DNA from: Myceligenerans crystallogenes
Lineage (GTDB): Bacteria > Actinomycetota > Actinomycetes > Actinomycetales > Cellulomonadaceae
Assembly: GCF_039529775.1 (NCBI RefSeq)
Contig: NZ_BAAANL010000006.1
Span: forward strand, 62,001 to 126,000
DNA length: 64,000 nt
Direction: 5' to 3'
The notes below the pieces were generated by a model. That model saw nothing but the letters and a program-made list of their open reading frames with translations. It did not search any database and was not told the DNA's origin. Every line of letters starts with the position of its first letter. Within the stretch, counting starts at the first letter, position 1. Shown here piece after piece: positions 8,188 to 16,538 of the stretch. Position numbers and translations under genes: made by a program.

Positions 8188-8973
8188 TCACCGGGCGGCC
8201 CTGGCGAGCCAGCGCCCCCCGCCGTGCGCGACGACCAGCGGGAGCCCGAACGCCTCGGACAGGTTGTCCGCGGTGAGCACCTCCTCGATCGGCCCCGCGG
8301 CGTGGATCCGGCTGCGGCCCATCAGCAGCACGTGGGTGAACCCCTGCGGGATCTCCTCCACGTGGTGCGTCACCAGCACGAGCACCGGCGAGGCCGGGTC
8401 TCCGGCGAGCTCGGTCAGCGCCGCCACCAGCTCCTCGCGCCCGCCGAGGTCCAGCCCGGCGGCGGGCTCGTCGAGCAGCAGCAGCTCCGGGTCGGTCATC
8501 AGGGCCCGCGAGATCTGCACGCGCTTGCGCTCGCCCTCGCTCAGCGTGCCGTAGCGCCGGTCGGCCAGCTTGGCGACGTCGAACGCCGCGAGCAGGTCCG
8601 TGGCGCGCTGCTCGTCGACGTCGTCGTACGACTCGGCCCAGCGGCCCGTGACGCCGTAGGCGGCGGTCAGGACGACGTCGCGCACCGTCTCGCCGGCGGG
8701 GATGCGGTCGGCGAGCGACGCGGAGGAGAGGCCGACGCGCGGCCGCAGCTCGAACACGTCGGTGCGCCCGAGGGTCTCCCCCAGGATCTCGGCCTTCCCG
8801 GCTGTCGGGTGCAGGCGCGTGGCGAGGATCTGCAGCAGTGTCGTCTTGCCCGCGCCGTTCGGGCCCAGCACGATCCAGCGCTCGCCCTCGTGCACCCGCC
8901 AGTCCACCGCATCGAGGATGGTCGTGGTGCCGCGCCGGACGGTGACGCCCGAAAGGTCGAGAACCGTGCTCAT
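8188..8973 (-). CDS. ABC transporter-type ATPase, stand-alone
   Basis: 261-residue ABC ATPase with Walker A GPNGAGKTT (about residues 36-44), signature LSEGERKR (family consensus LSGGQ) and Walker B LLLLDEPAAGLD. No permease gene is adjacent. The unusual LSEGE signature and lack of a membrane partner recall the YhiH/molybdate-ATPase-like soluble proteins of actinobacteria, so a transport role is not certain. The start is set at the ATG at 8973 because TAGTGT (8982-8987, minus strand) lies 8 nt upstream, pointing to a leaderless mRNA; a longer upstream frame has no support. Confidence 0.85.
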   Translation of the reverse strand: MSTVLDLSGVTVRRGTTTILDAVDWRVHEGERWIVLGPNGAGKTTLLQILATRLHPTAGKAEILGETLGRTDVFELRPRVGLSSASLADRIPAGETVRDVVLTAAYGVTGRWAESYDDVDEQRATDLLAAFDVAKLADRRYGTLSEGERKRVQISRALMTDPELLLLDEPAAGLDLGGREELVAALTELAGDPASPVLVLVTHHVEEIPQGFTHVLLMGRSRIHAAGPIEEVLTADNLSEAFGLPLVVAHGGGRWLARAAR

Positions 8974-9082
8974 GGTGACCCACACTAACCGACGCACACC
9001 CGGAACGGGGCCGTGTCCCGTGGTGTGACCTGCGCCCGGATCCGGGCGAGCGGGCCGGCCGGAGTGATTACAGTGGTGGCCG

Positions 9083-9880
9083 ATGAACAGCGAGCCCGAC
9101 CTGCCGCGCAGCGTCGTCCTCGCCCTGTGGCTGCGGGGCGCGGGCGGCACGACCGACATGCCCGACGCCGCCGACGCCGCCGCGTGCGTCGAGGGCGACG
9201 ACGAACCCCACCGCGTCCACGGGCTGCCCGGCGTCGGGGACGGCACGGACCTGGGCACGCTCGTCACGACCTGGACGGCGGGGCCGCGCACGGTCGCCGC
9301 GCTCCTGCCCTCGCCGGGCGACCCGGCCGGCGTCCCCGCCGCGGCGGGTCACGCGGCGACCGAGGCCGGGGAATGCGTCGTCGTCACGACGCCGGCCGGG
9401 AGCTTCGCCGCGGTCCCGGCGATCACCCCGTTCGGCAGCCACCTCGAACCCGGCCACCTGGTCGAGTGGCAGGTCCACCCGGTGCCGGACTGGAGCACGG
9501 GCCTGCTCGGGGCGATCGGCACGCTGTCCGACGCCGAACGCGAGCTGCGCAGCAGCCTCATCACCGCGACCGAGGCCCTGGACGCCCTCGACGTCGCCCG
9601 CTGGCGCGACGACGCGCGCGAGGCGATCGAGCGCCTGCGCTCCGCCGACACCGCGCGCTGGCCCGTCCCCGAGCTCGACGGCCGCCGCGCCCGCGTGCTG
9701 CAGCTCGCCACGCGGCTGCGCGCCATCGTCGCACTCGGCTCGTTCGACGCCGACGGGCGCCGCGACGACGGCGGCGCCGTCAACCTCTGGCAGGCGGACC
9801 AGCGCAGCACCGCGCTGCGCGAGGTCGACCGGACCGCACGGCACGCGATCTCCGCGGCCACCTTCGGCGAGGCCGGATGA
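9083..9880 (+). CDS. Conserved hypothetical protein near serB
   Basis: 265-residue Ala-rich soluble protein with no recognised motif, signal peptide or membrane helix. Its codon use is typical for the window and it is terminated by its own hairpin at 9894-9917. The start ATG lies 8 nt after TACAGT (9069-9074), so the mRNA is probably leaderless. It is convergent with serB. I recognise the general layout from other actinobacteria but cannot assign a function. Residues 150-265 look helical and may form a bundle. Confidence 0.75.
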   Translation: MNSEPDLPRSVVLALWLRGAGGTTDMPDAADAAACVEGDDEPHRVHGLPGVGDGTDLGTLVTTWTAGPRTVAALLPSPGDPAGVPAAAGHAATEAGECVVVTTPAGSFAAVPAITPFGSHLEPGHLVEWQVHPVPDWSTGLLGAIGTLSDAERELRSSLITATEALDALDVARWRDDAREAIERLRSADTARWPVPELDGRRARVLQLATRLRAIVALGSFDADGRRDDGGAVNLWQADQRSTALREVDRTARHAISAATFGEAG

Positions 9881-9893
9881 CGGGATGAGCCCG

Positions 9894-9917
9894 GGTGCCG
9901 CCCGCCGGGGCGGCACC
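9894..9917. terminator. Bidirectional terminator between convergent genes
   Basis: Perfect 10-bp GC-rich stem (GGTGCCGCCC at 9894-9903 with GGGCGGCACC at 9908-9917) closed by a 4-nt loop, placed between the plus-strand gene ending at 9880 and serB ending at 9920. Confidence 0.75.
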
Positions 9918-9919
9918 GG

Positions 9920-10540
9920 TCACAGCAGGCGCAGGACCTCGTCCAGCGCGCCGTCGAGGCTGTGCGGGGCGGCGGCGCGCACCGCGGGCTTCGCGCGGAA
10001 CGCGACCCCGACGCCCGCCGCCAGGATCATGTCGAGGTCGTTGGCGCCGTCGCCCACGGCGACGGTCGCCTCCATCGGCACGCCCTCCGCCTCGGCCCAG
10101 GCGCGCAGGGTCGCCTCCTTGGCGGCGCGGTCGATCACGGGGCCGGCCGTCCGGCCGGTCAGCACGCCGCCGGCGATCTCCAGCCGGTTCGCGCGGATCA
10201 GCGTCACGCCCAGCGGCTCCACGATCGGCCGCACGATCTCCTCGAACCCGCCCGAGACCAGGCCGAACGCCCAGCCCCGCTCCTGGCACGCGGCCACCAG
10301 CGCGGCGGCGCCCGGCATCAGCTCGACCGCCCCCCGCACCTTCTCCAGCGCGGCCTCGGGCACCCCCGCCAGCGTGGCCACGCGCTCGCGCAGCGACCCG
10401 GCGAAGTCCAGCTCGCCGCGCATCGCCCGCTCGGTCACCTCCGCGACCTGCTCCCGGGTCCCGGCGTGCTCGGCGATGAGCTCGATGACCTCCTGCCGGA
10501 AGAACGTGGAGTCGACGTCGGTCACGATAAGGCGCTTCAC
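9920..10540 (-). CDS. serB: Phosphoserine phosphatase
   Basis: 206-residue HAD-superfamily enzyme that would hydrolyse phosphoserine to serine, the last step of serine synthesis. Catalytic motif I is DVDST with D8 (nucleophile) and D10 (acid/base), the form used by SerB enzymes. Motif II Ser is in GLVSGGF, motif III Lys in AAKEATL, and motif IV is VGDGANDLDMI. There is no N-terminal ACT domain, so this is the short SerB form. The start is a GTG at 10540; a longer frame back to 10606 adds residues unlike the family. Its neighbours are unrelated genes. Confidence 0.88.
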   Translation of the reverse strand: MKRLIVTDVDSTFFRQEVIELIAEHAGTREQVAEVTERAMRGELDFAGSLRERVATLAGVPEAALEKVRGAVELMPGAAALVAACQERGWAFGLVSGGFEEIVRPIVEPLGVTLIRANRLEIAGGVLTGRTAGPVIDRAAKEATLRAWAEAEGVPMEATVAVGDGANDLDMILAAGVGVAFRAKPAVRAAAPHSLDGALDEVLRLL

Positions 10541-10675
10541 GCGACACAGTGTGCCCGACGACGCGGGGCCCGCGCAGACCGTCTCAGCCGGCATGCACGC
10601 TGCCACTCCTCGTGCTCGGCTACGGGCGAGTGCCTCGTTCCTCGGCCCTCACCCTCCGCCGAGCCCTTCGTCGTG

Positions 10676-11242
10676 TCAGCCCTGCGGCCGCCCCACGTGA
10701 CGCAGCACGGCCGTCCCGCGGCCCCAGGTGGACCACGGCTCGTGCTCCGGCGCCTCGAGCAGGGAGTACGTCGCGGTCGGGACGCCCACCCGGACCTGGG
10801 CCAGGGCCGCGTCGTCCGAGCCGGGGCCCGCGAGGTAGGCCGCCGTGGCGGCCATCGTGGGCTCGTGGCCGATCACCAGGACGGTGCGCGCGTCGTCGGC
10901 CACCTCGCCGACGAGCCGCAGCACGTCGCCGACGCGGGCGTTGTACAGGTCGTCGGTGACGGTGACCCGCGGGCCGTTGTCGCGCGACCGGCCGGACAGG
11001 CCGTTCCCCGCGAGCTCCCAGGTCTGCCGGGTCCGCAGCGCGGAGGAGACCAGGACGACGTCGGGCGCCGCGCCGAGCGAGACCAGCGCGGCGGCGAGCC
11101 CGGCCGCCTGCGTCCGCCCGCGCAGGGCGAGCGGCCGCAGGACGTCGTCGGGGGTCGTGGCCGGCTCGGCCTTGGCGTGGCGCAACAGGACGAGACGGCG
11201 TGACGCCGGCGTCCCCGCCACCTCCTCGCGATGCCTGGTCAC
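10676..11242 (-). CDS. SixA-like histidine phosphatase
   Basis: 188-residue member of the histidine phosphatase (RHG) superfamily. The phospho-accepting His is in LLRHAKAE (H22), and the second catalytic His is in VIGHEPTM. SixA proteins remove phosphate from phosphohistidine, but short actinobacterial homologues also act on small phosphoesters, so the substrate is open. The start is a GTG at 11242 with AAGGAG about 7 nt upstream. It is downstream of fabI on the same strand with a 111-bp gap and may be partly co-transcribed. Confidence 0.82.
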   Translation of the reverse strand: MTRHREEVAGTPASRRLVLLRHAKAEPATTPDDVLRPLALRGRTQAAGLAAALVSLGAAPDVVLVSSALRTRQTWELAGNGLSGRSRDNGPRVTVTDDLYNARVGDVLRLVGEVADDARTVLVIGHEPTMAATAAYLAGPGSDDAALAQVRVGVPTATYSLLEAPEHEPWSTWGRGTAVLRHVGRPQG

Positions 11243-11353
11243 GATCGTGCTCCTTCCGGTTCTTGCGGGCTCCTCCAGGTGAGGGAGGAGCCATGGTGCG
11301 GGTGGTTCCCGCGACAGCTCTCGGGTACTGCGCTCCCGGGGCCGGTCGCCCCG

Positions 11354-12130
11354 TTACTGGCCCATCGCGTGCACGCCGCCGTCGACGTGCACGATCTCGC
11401 CGGTGGTGGCCGGGAACCAGTCGCTCAGCAGGGCCGCGACGGTGCGGGCGGTCGGTTCCGCCGTCGTCTGGTCCCAGCCCAGCGGCGCGCGCTCGGGCCA
11501 GTTGGCCTCCATCTTCTCGAACCCGGGGATGGACTTCGCCGCGGTGGTCTTGATCGGCCCCGCCGAAACCAGGTTGCAGCGGATGCCCTCCGGCCCGAGA
11601 TCGCGCGCCAGGTAGCGGTTCGCGGCCTCCAGGCCGGCCTTCGCCACGCCCATCCAGTCGTAGACCGGCCAGGCGTACATGCCGTCGAAGGTGAGCCCCA
11701 CGATGGCGCCGCCGTGCGTCATGAGCGGGCGGGCCGCCACGCCGAGCGCCTTGTAGGAGTACGTGGAGACGTGCAGCGCGGTGGCCACGTCCTCCCACGG
11801 CGCGGACAGGAAGTTGTCGCCCATGACGTTCTGCGGCGCGAAGCCGATGGAGTGCACGACGCCGTCGAGCCGGTCGAAGCCCGCCTCGCGCACCGCGTCC
11901 GCGAGATTCGCGAGGTCCTCGTCGCTCGTGACGTCGAGCTGAACGACGGGCGGCGGCGTGTCACCGGGAAGACGCTTCGCGAACGCCTTGGTCAGCGTCA
12001 TCTGCCGGCCGAACGACGTCAGGACGACGTCGGCGCCCTCCTCGATCGCCAGGCGCGCCGTGTGGAACGCGATCGACGACTCGGTGAGAACCCCGGTGAT
12101 CAGCAGCTTCTTGCCTTCGAGGAGACCCAT
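11354..12130 (-). CDS. fabI: Enoyl-ACP reductase, InhA type
   Basis: 258-residue short-chain reductase that would reduce trans-2-enoyl-ACP with NADH at the end of each fatty-acid elongation cycle. The nucleotide loop reads ITGVLTESSIAF, the enoyl-reductase form of the glycine-rich motif. Catalytic Tyr157 and Lys164 have the Y-x6-K spacing of enoyl reductases and nearly match InhA numbering (158/165). The ATG at 12130 follows GGAAGGA, so this start was preferred over one 10 codons upstream. It lies 164 bp downstream of fabG on the same strand, the mabA-inhA order of mycobacteria, though other actinobacteria without mycolic acids share it. Confidence 0.93.
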   Translation of the reverse strand: MGLLEGKKLLITGVLTESSIAFHTARLAIEEGADVVLTSFGRQMTLTKAFAKRLPGDTPPPVVQLDVTSDEDLANLADAVREAGFDRLDGVVHSIGFAPQNVMGDNFLSAPWEDVATALHVSTYSYKALGVAARPLMTHGGAIVGLTFDGMYAWPVYDWMGVAKAGLEAANRYLARDLGPEGIRCNLVSAGPIKTTAAKSIPGFEKMEANWPERAPLGWDQTTAEPTARTVAALLSDWFPATTGEIVHVDGGVHAMGQ

Positions 12131-12294
12131 GATGTCCTTCCGGTGAATGCACGGGGGCACGCCACGGCGTGTCCCGTACGGGTGTGAGCGTAACGGTGGG
12201 ACCCGCGTGGAGGAAAACTCCGGTGCCCGCGCGGGTGGTGAAGGATGTTTGACGATGTGGTTCCGCGGCCCCCGGTGAGGGCCACCGGCGCAGG

Positions 12295-13023
12295 TCAGTG
12301 ACCCATGCCCATCCCGCCGTCGACGGGGATGACGGCGCCGGTGATGTACGACGCCGCGTCGGATGCGAGGAACGTCACGGCCCCGGTGACCTCCTCGGGC
12401 TGGGCGAACCGGCCCGCGGGGATCGACTTGAGGTAGAAGTCGCGCGTGGCCTCGGGGAGCTCGGCGGTCATGTCGGTCTCGACGAAGCCCGGGGCGACGA
12501 CGTTCGCCGTGATGCCGCGGCTGCCCAGCTCGCGCGAGATGGACCGGACCAGGCCCACCAGCCCCGCCTTGGACGCGCCGTAGTTCGTCTGGCCGGTGCC
12601 GCCGTACAGGCCCACCAGCGAGCCGATCAGCACGATGCGGCCGTAGCGCTTGCGGATCATGCCCTTGGCGGCCCGGCGCACGCAGCGGAACGTACCGGTC
12701 AGGTTCACGTCGACGACCTGCTCGAACTCCTCGTCGCTCATGCGCATCAGGAGCTGGTCCTTGGTGACGCCGGCGTTCGCGACCAGGACCGCCACCGGCC
12801 CGAGTTCCTGCTCGATCTGGGTGAACGCGGCGTTCACCGCTTCCGTGTCGGTGACATCGGCCTTGTAGCCGTGCACCCCCTCGGGCAGGTCACCTCCGCG
12901 GTACAGCGTGGCGACGCGGTCACCCTGGGCGACGAAGCGCTCGGCGATCGCGCGGCCGATGCCGCGTGCCGCGCCCGTGACGACGACGACGCGGCCGGGG
13001 GCGGATTCCAGGTTCTCGGTCAT
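12295..13023 (-). CDS. fabG: 3-oxoacyl-ACP reductase
   Basis: 242-residue short-chain dehydrogenase that would reduce 3-ketoacyl-ACP with NADPH. The cofactor loop is TGAARGIGRA, NAGVTKD follows, the catalytic Ser is in IVLIGSLVGLYG, and the Tyr/Lys pair is in NYGASKAG. The C-terminal VIPVDGGMGMGH is typical of FabG. The start ATG at 13023 lies 7 nt after TAGCGT (13031-13036, minus strand), so the transcript is probably leaderless. It heads the fabG-fabI unit. The 164-bp gap to fabI holds no gene, and fabI has its own ribosome site, so an internal promoter is possible. Confidence 0.93.
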   Translation of the reverse strand: MTENLESAPGRVVVVTGAARGIGRAIAERFVAQGDRVATLYRGGDLPEGVHGYKADVTDTEAVNAAFTQIEQELGPVAVLVANAGVTKDQLLMRMSDEEFEQVVDVNLTGTFRCVRRAAKGMIRKRYGRIVLIGSLVGLYGGTGQTNYGASKAGLVGLVRSISRELGSRGITANVVAPGFVETDMTAELPEATRDFYLKSIPAGRFAQPEEVTGAVTFLASDAASYITGAVIPVDGGMGMGH

Positions 13024-13089
13024 GTCCGTGACGCTACCGTCGCGACACGCGGGACGTCGCGCGCGCCGCACGACGCGCCCCGCCCCGCC

Positions 13090-13110
13090 CGTTGTGGGTT
13101 TCCGACAACG
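13090..13110 (-). terminator. Possible weak terminator after subtilase gene
   Basis: Six-bp inverted repeat CGTTGT (13090-13095) with ACAACG (13105-13110) and a 9-nt loop, directly after the subtilase stop at 13114. The stem is short, so this is tentative. Confidence 0.35.
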
Positions 13111-13113
13111 GCG

Positions 13114-16100
13114 TCAGCCGATGGTGTATGCACCCACGGTCGTCTCGCGGACGACGCCGTCCGGGCTCTCCGCCTCGACCCGCAGCGACACCCGCCGGGT
13201 GCCCGGCGGGGCGTCGACCGTCGCGGAGAAGACCCCGTCGCCGGTCCCGGTCGTCGCTGCCTCGTGCCAGGTCACGCCGTCGTCGGGCGACCACCACAGC
13301 GTGGCGGCCTCGGCGGCGGCGCGCCTGCCGCCGTCCGGGGCGACCGCCGTCACCGTCACGGTGGTCCGCCCCGGGGCGGTCCCGTCCAGCCCGAGCCCGG
13401 CGACGTCGTACGCCACCTGCAGCAGCGGCAGCCGGGTCTCGCGGTCGCCCGACGGCGGCTGGGCGGGGAACTCCCACTCCGCCGACACGCCCGGCGCCGT
13501 CGGCCAGGGCGACCTGCGGTCGCCGTCGTACGCGAGGCGCATGGCACGCCTGCCGTTCGGCACCGGGACGACGGCGCGGCCCTGCGGGACGTCGGTCAGC
13601 AGGTCGTCCTCGCGCCACAGGCGCAGGCGCTGGTCGAAGCCGGCGCTCGCCCACTGCGGCACCTGGAACAGGTGGCCGTCGCCGTCGGTCCAGCCGGTGG
13701 CCGTGACCTCCAGCCCGTCGCGGCTGGTGGTCGCGGTCGCCGAGACGGAGTGCGCGCCGCCGCCGTAGACGGCCGGCGTCGAGGAACCCGCCGCGAACTT
13801 CCGGAACGGGGCCTCGTAGGAGCCGTGGTTGACGATGCCGCCCGCGCCGCCGTCGATCAGCTCCGTGTACCAGACGGACTTCGACCAGGAGAAGTCGCCC
13901 CCGGTGACGTACGCCGTGCGGGTGGACGGCGTCGCCACGGGATCGAGCGTGGACCAGGCCACGAAGTGCCCGGGCGCGAGCCCGGCCCAGCCCGCGTTCG
14001 GGACGACGCCGCGCGGCCCGGCCGCGTAGCCCGCCTCGACCCGCGCCAGGTCGGCCTCGCGCGCCTCGAACGACACGTCGGTCACCGGGGACTGCTGGAA
14101 GGCGAGGTCGTAGGTGTAGTCCGCGTCGGCGGCGCTCTCGCCGGCGGCCACGGGCTCGGTCAGCACGAAGCTGCCCACCAGGTCGAACCACCCGGTGGAC
14201 ACCGGGTCGGTCGGCGTGGCGTACAGCGGCGCGTCCCCGCCGACGGTCATGTCCAGCGCGGAGCCGCTCGCGTCCCAGCGCTGGTAGTCGAGGGTGGCGC
14301 GGACCAGCTCGGACGGCAGCGGGGTGGTGACGGAGACCGGCATCGCGCCCTCGGCGCTCACCTCCACCACCAGGTCCCGGTCCACCACGAACTCGGGCTC
14401 GCTCACGCCGGTGACCGCGACCGGTGCGCCGTCGGCCCCGGTCTCGGTGATCCCGCCGAGCAGCCCGTAGGTGCCGCCCTCCAGGCGCACGGTCCGCTCG
14501 CCGTCCAGTTGCAGCAGCTCCTGGTGCCTGCGCAGGTCGCGCACGTCCAGCAGGGCGAGCGACGCCGTCCCGGTCAGCGGTTCGCCGTCGCGCCCGAGCG
14601 GGCGGATCGTCACGTCGAAGACCTCGGGCTTCTTCTCGTAGCCCACGGGCGTGCGCACCTCGCGGTTGCCCTGGCCCTTGACCGACGCCGTGACCGTGCC
14701 GGAGTACCGGCCGATCGGCCCGGCGGAGGTGTCCACGGAGACCTCCGTGGCGGCCCGGCCCCCGGCCGGGACGGTCAGCTGCCGCGCGCCGAGCGTCAGG
14801 CCGTCCCGGACGACGTCGCCGTCCGGGCCGGTCAGCTCGGCGCCGAGCGCGAGGGTGACGTCGCGGTCCGTCGGGTTGACGTAGGCGAGCGTGCGAGACG
14901 ACGGCGCCGTCTGGCCCGGATGCTCCAGCGACCCGAACGACACCGACGCGGGTTCCGCCACGACCGGCAGCTCCAGCGCCCCGGGGATCCACACCCGCCC
15001 CGCCCCCTGCTCCCACACCGTCGCGCCCCGCGCGGCCTCGGCCGATCCCATCAGCCGCGCCTTGACCTGCCCGGCCGTCCACTCCGGGTGCGCGCCGCGC
15101 AGCACGGCGGCGGCCCCGGCCACGTGCGGCGCGGCCATGGACGTGCCGCTGCCCGCCAGGTAGAGGTCGCCCGCGGGCAGGCCGGGGCTCGTGCCCGCCG
15201 CGCGGGCGGCGAGGATCTCCACGCCGGGCGCGGCGACGTCGGGCTTGATCGCGCCGTCGCCCGCGCGCGGGCCCTGGCTGGAGAACGGGGCGGTGACGTC
15301 GTCGTCGTCCACCGCGCCGACCGTGAGGGCCGACGTCGCGCTGCCCGGGCTGCCGATCGAGCCCGGGTCCCCCGCGTTGCCCGCGGCGGCGACGAACAGG
15401 GTGTCGTGCGTGGCGGTCAGCTCGTCGACGGCGGCGGCGACCGGGTCCGTGCCGTCGGTCGGCTCGCTGCCGAGGCTCAGGTTCACGACGTCGGCGCCCT
15501 GGGCCGCGGCCCACTCCATGGCGTCGATGGTCCACGACTGCTCGCCGTGCCCGGTGTCGTCGAGCACCTTGCCGACCAGCAGGTCCGCGCCGGGGGCGAT
15601 GCCGCGGTGCGCGCCGCCCGAGGCGGCGCCGGAGCCCGCGAGGATCGAGGCGACGTGCGTGCCGTGGCCGCTGCCGTCGGTGACCGCGCCCTTGCCCGTG
15701 AAGTCCCGGGAGCCGGTCACGAGGCCGGTCAGGTCGGGGTGGGCCGCGTCCAGGCCCGTGTCCAGCACGGCCACGGTGACGCCCTCGCCGGTCCAGCCCC
15801 CGTCCCAGGCGGCGGGGGCGCCGATCTGCCCGGCGGACTCCTCGTCGAGCTTCTGGACGGGGGCGTCCAGGAGCACCTGGCCGACGGGCGAGCCGCCGGC
15901 GCGCAGCGCGTCCAGGAGGCGGCCCGCCGTGTGGGGGGTGAGCTCCGCGGAGACCGCGTCGAGCGAGGTCAGCGTGCGTTCCGGGGTGATGCCGTACGGG
16001 GACACGTCGAGCGGGCGGGTCCCGCCGGGGCCCTGCGCGGAGCGGAGGATCACCGGGGTCGTGCCGCGGGCGGCGTCGTCGTACCCGGCGTCGGCCAGCA

Positions 16101-16488
16101 GGCCGACGTCGAACAGGTCGCGGTCCAGGACGTCCGGGACGAGCCCGGCGACGTCGGACGGGATGACGTAGACCGCGTCGCCGACGGCGGCGCGCGTGAA
16201 CGTGACCTCCCGCGCCCGGGGCGCGGGGCGGATGGTCACGGAGCGCTCGCCGCCCGGGGCGGTCGCGACGCTGACCTGGTCTCCGGTCAGCAGCGTGACG
16301 GTCGCGGTGCGCCCGGCGGGCGCGGCCGGGTCTGCCGGGTCGTCCGAGCCGACGACGGCGGGCGCGGCCGGGTCATCGGGTGCGACGACGGCGGGCGGGG
16401 CCGCGGCGCCCGTCGCGCCGGCGGCCGGTGTCCCGCCCGCGAGCAGAGCCGTGACCAGGACAACCGTGAGTACCGCCGCCGCACGCAT
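13114..16488 (-). CDS. Secreted multidomain subtilisin-like serine protease (S8)
   Basis: 1124-residue exported protease. A signal peptide covers about residues 1-25 and is followed by an Ala/Pro/Asp-rich stretch and a pro-region to about 225. The S8 catalytic domain follows: Asp243 in AVLDTG, His275 in GHGTHVAS, oxyanion Asn371 in AAGNAG, and Ser450 in GSGTSMAAPH. The remaining ~650 residues are beta-rich and probably Fn3-like or jelly-roll domains that aid substrate binding or stability. No LPxTG or membrane anchor is visible at the end. The start is the ATG at 16488 before the hydrophobic signal; the frame stays open far upstream across glgA, but that is a shadow. Confidence 0.92.
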   Translation of the reverse strand: MRAAAVLTVVLVTALLAGGTPAAGATGAAAPPAVVAPDDPAAPAVVGSDDPADPAAPAGRTATVTLLTGDQVSVATAPGGERSVTIRPAPRAREVTFTRAAVGDAVYVIPSDVAGLVPDVLDRDLFDVGLLADAGYDDAARGTTPVILRSAQGPGGTRPLDVSPYGITPERTLTSLDAVSAELTPHTAGRLLDALRAGGSPVGQVLLDAPVQKLDEESAGQIGAPAAWDGGWTGEGVTVAVLDTGLDAAHPDLTGLVTGSRDFTGKGAVTDGSGHGTHVASILAGSGAASGGAHRGIAPGADLLVGKVLDDTGHGEQSWTIDAMEWAAAQGADVVNLSLGSEPTDGTDPVAAAVDELTATHDTLFVAAAGNAGDPGSIGSPGSATSALTVGAVDDDDVTAPFSSQGPRAGDGAIKPDVAAPGVEILAARAAGTSPGLPAGDLYLAGSGTSMAAPHVAGAAAVLRGAHPEWTAGQVKARLMGSAEAARGATVWEQGAGRVWIPGALELPVVAEPASVSFGSLEHPGQTAPSSRTLAYVNPTDRDVTLALGAELTGPDGDVVRDGLTLGARQLTVPAGGRAATEVSVDTSAGPIGRYSGTVTASVKGQGNREVRTPVGYEKKPEVFDVTIRPLGRDGEPLTGTASLALLDVRDLRRHQELLQLDGERTVRLEGGTYGLLGGITETGADGAPVAVTGVSEPEFVVDRDLVVEVSAEGAMPVSVTTPLPSELVRATLDYQRWDASGSALDMTVGGDAPLYATPTDPVSTGWFDLVGSFVLTEPVAAGESAADADYTYDLAFQQSPVTDVSFEAREADLARVEAGYAAGPRGVVPNAGWAGLAPGHFVAWSTLDPVATPSTRTAYVTGGDFSWSKSVWYTELIDGGAGGIVNHGSYEAPFRKFAAGSSTPAVYGGGAHSVSATATTSRDGLEVTATGWTDGDGHLFQVPQWASAGFDQRLRLWREDDLLTDVPQGRAVVPVPNGRRAMRLAYDGDRRSPWPTAPGVSAEWEFPAQPPSGDRETRLPLLQVAYDVAGLGLDGTAPGRTTVTVTAVAPDGGRRAAAEAATLWWSPDDGVTWHEAATTGTGDGVFSATVDAPPGTRRVSLRVEAESPDGVVRETTVGAYTIG

Positions 16489-16538
16489 GCGGAACAGCGA
16501 ACACCGGATCTCGCCCGGGACGGACGGTGTGAAGCGAT

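Noticed and set aside
9881..10606. Longer SerB start at 10606 (22 extra residues)
   Set aside because: The added residues do not fit the family start, in which the DVDST motif lies about 8 residues from the N-terminus; the GTG at 10540 fits.
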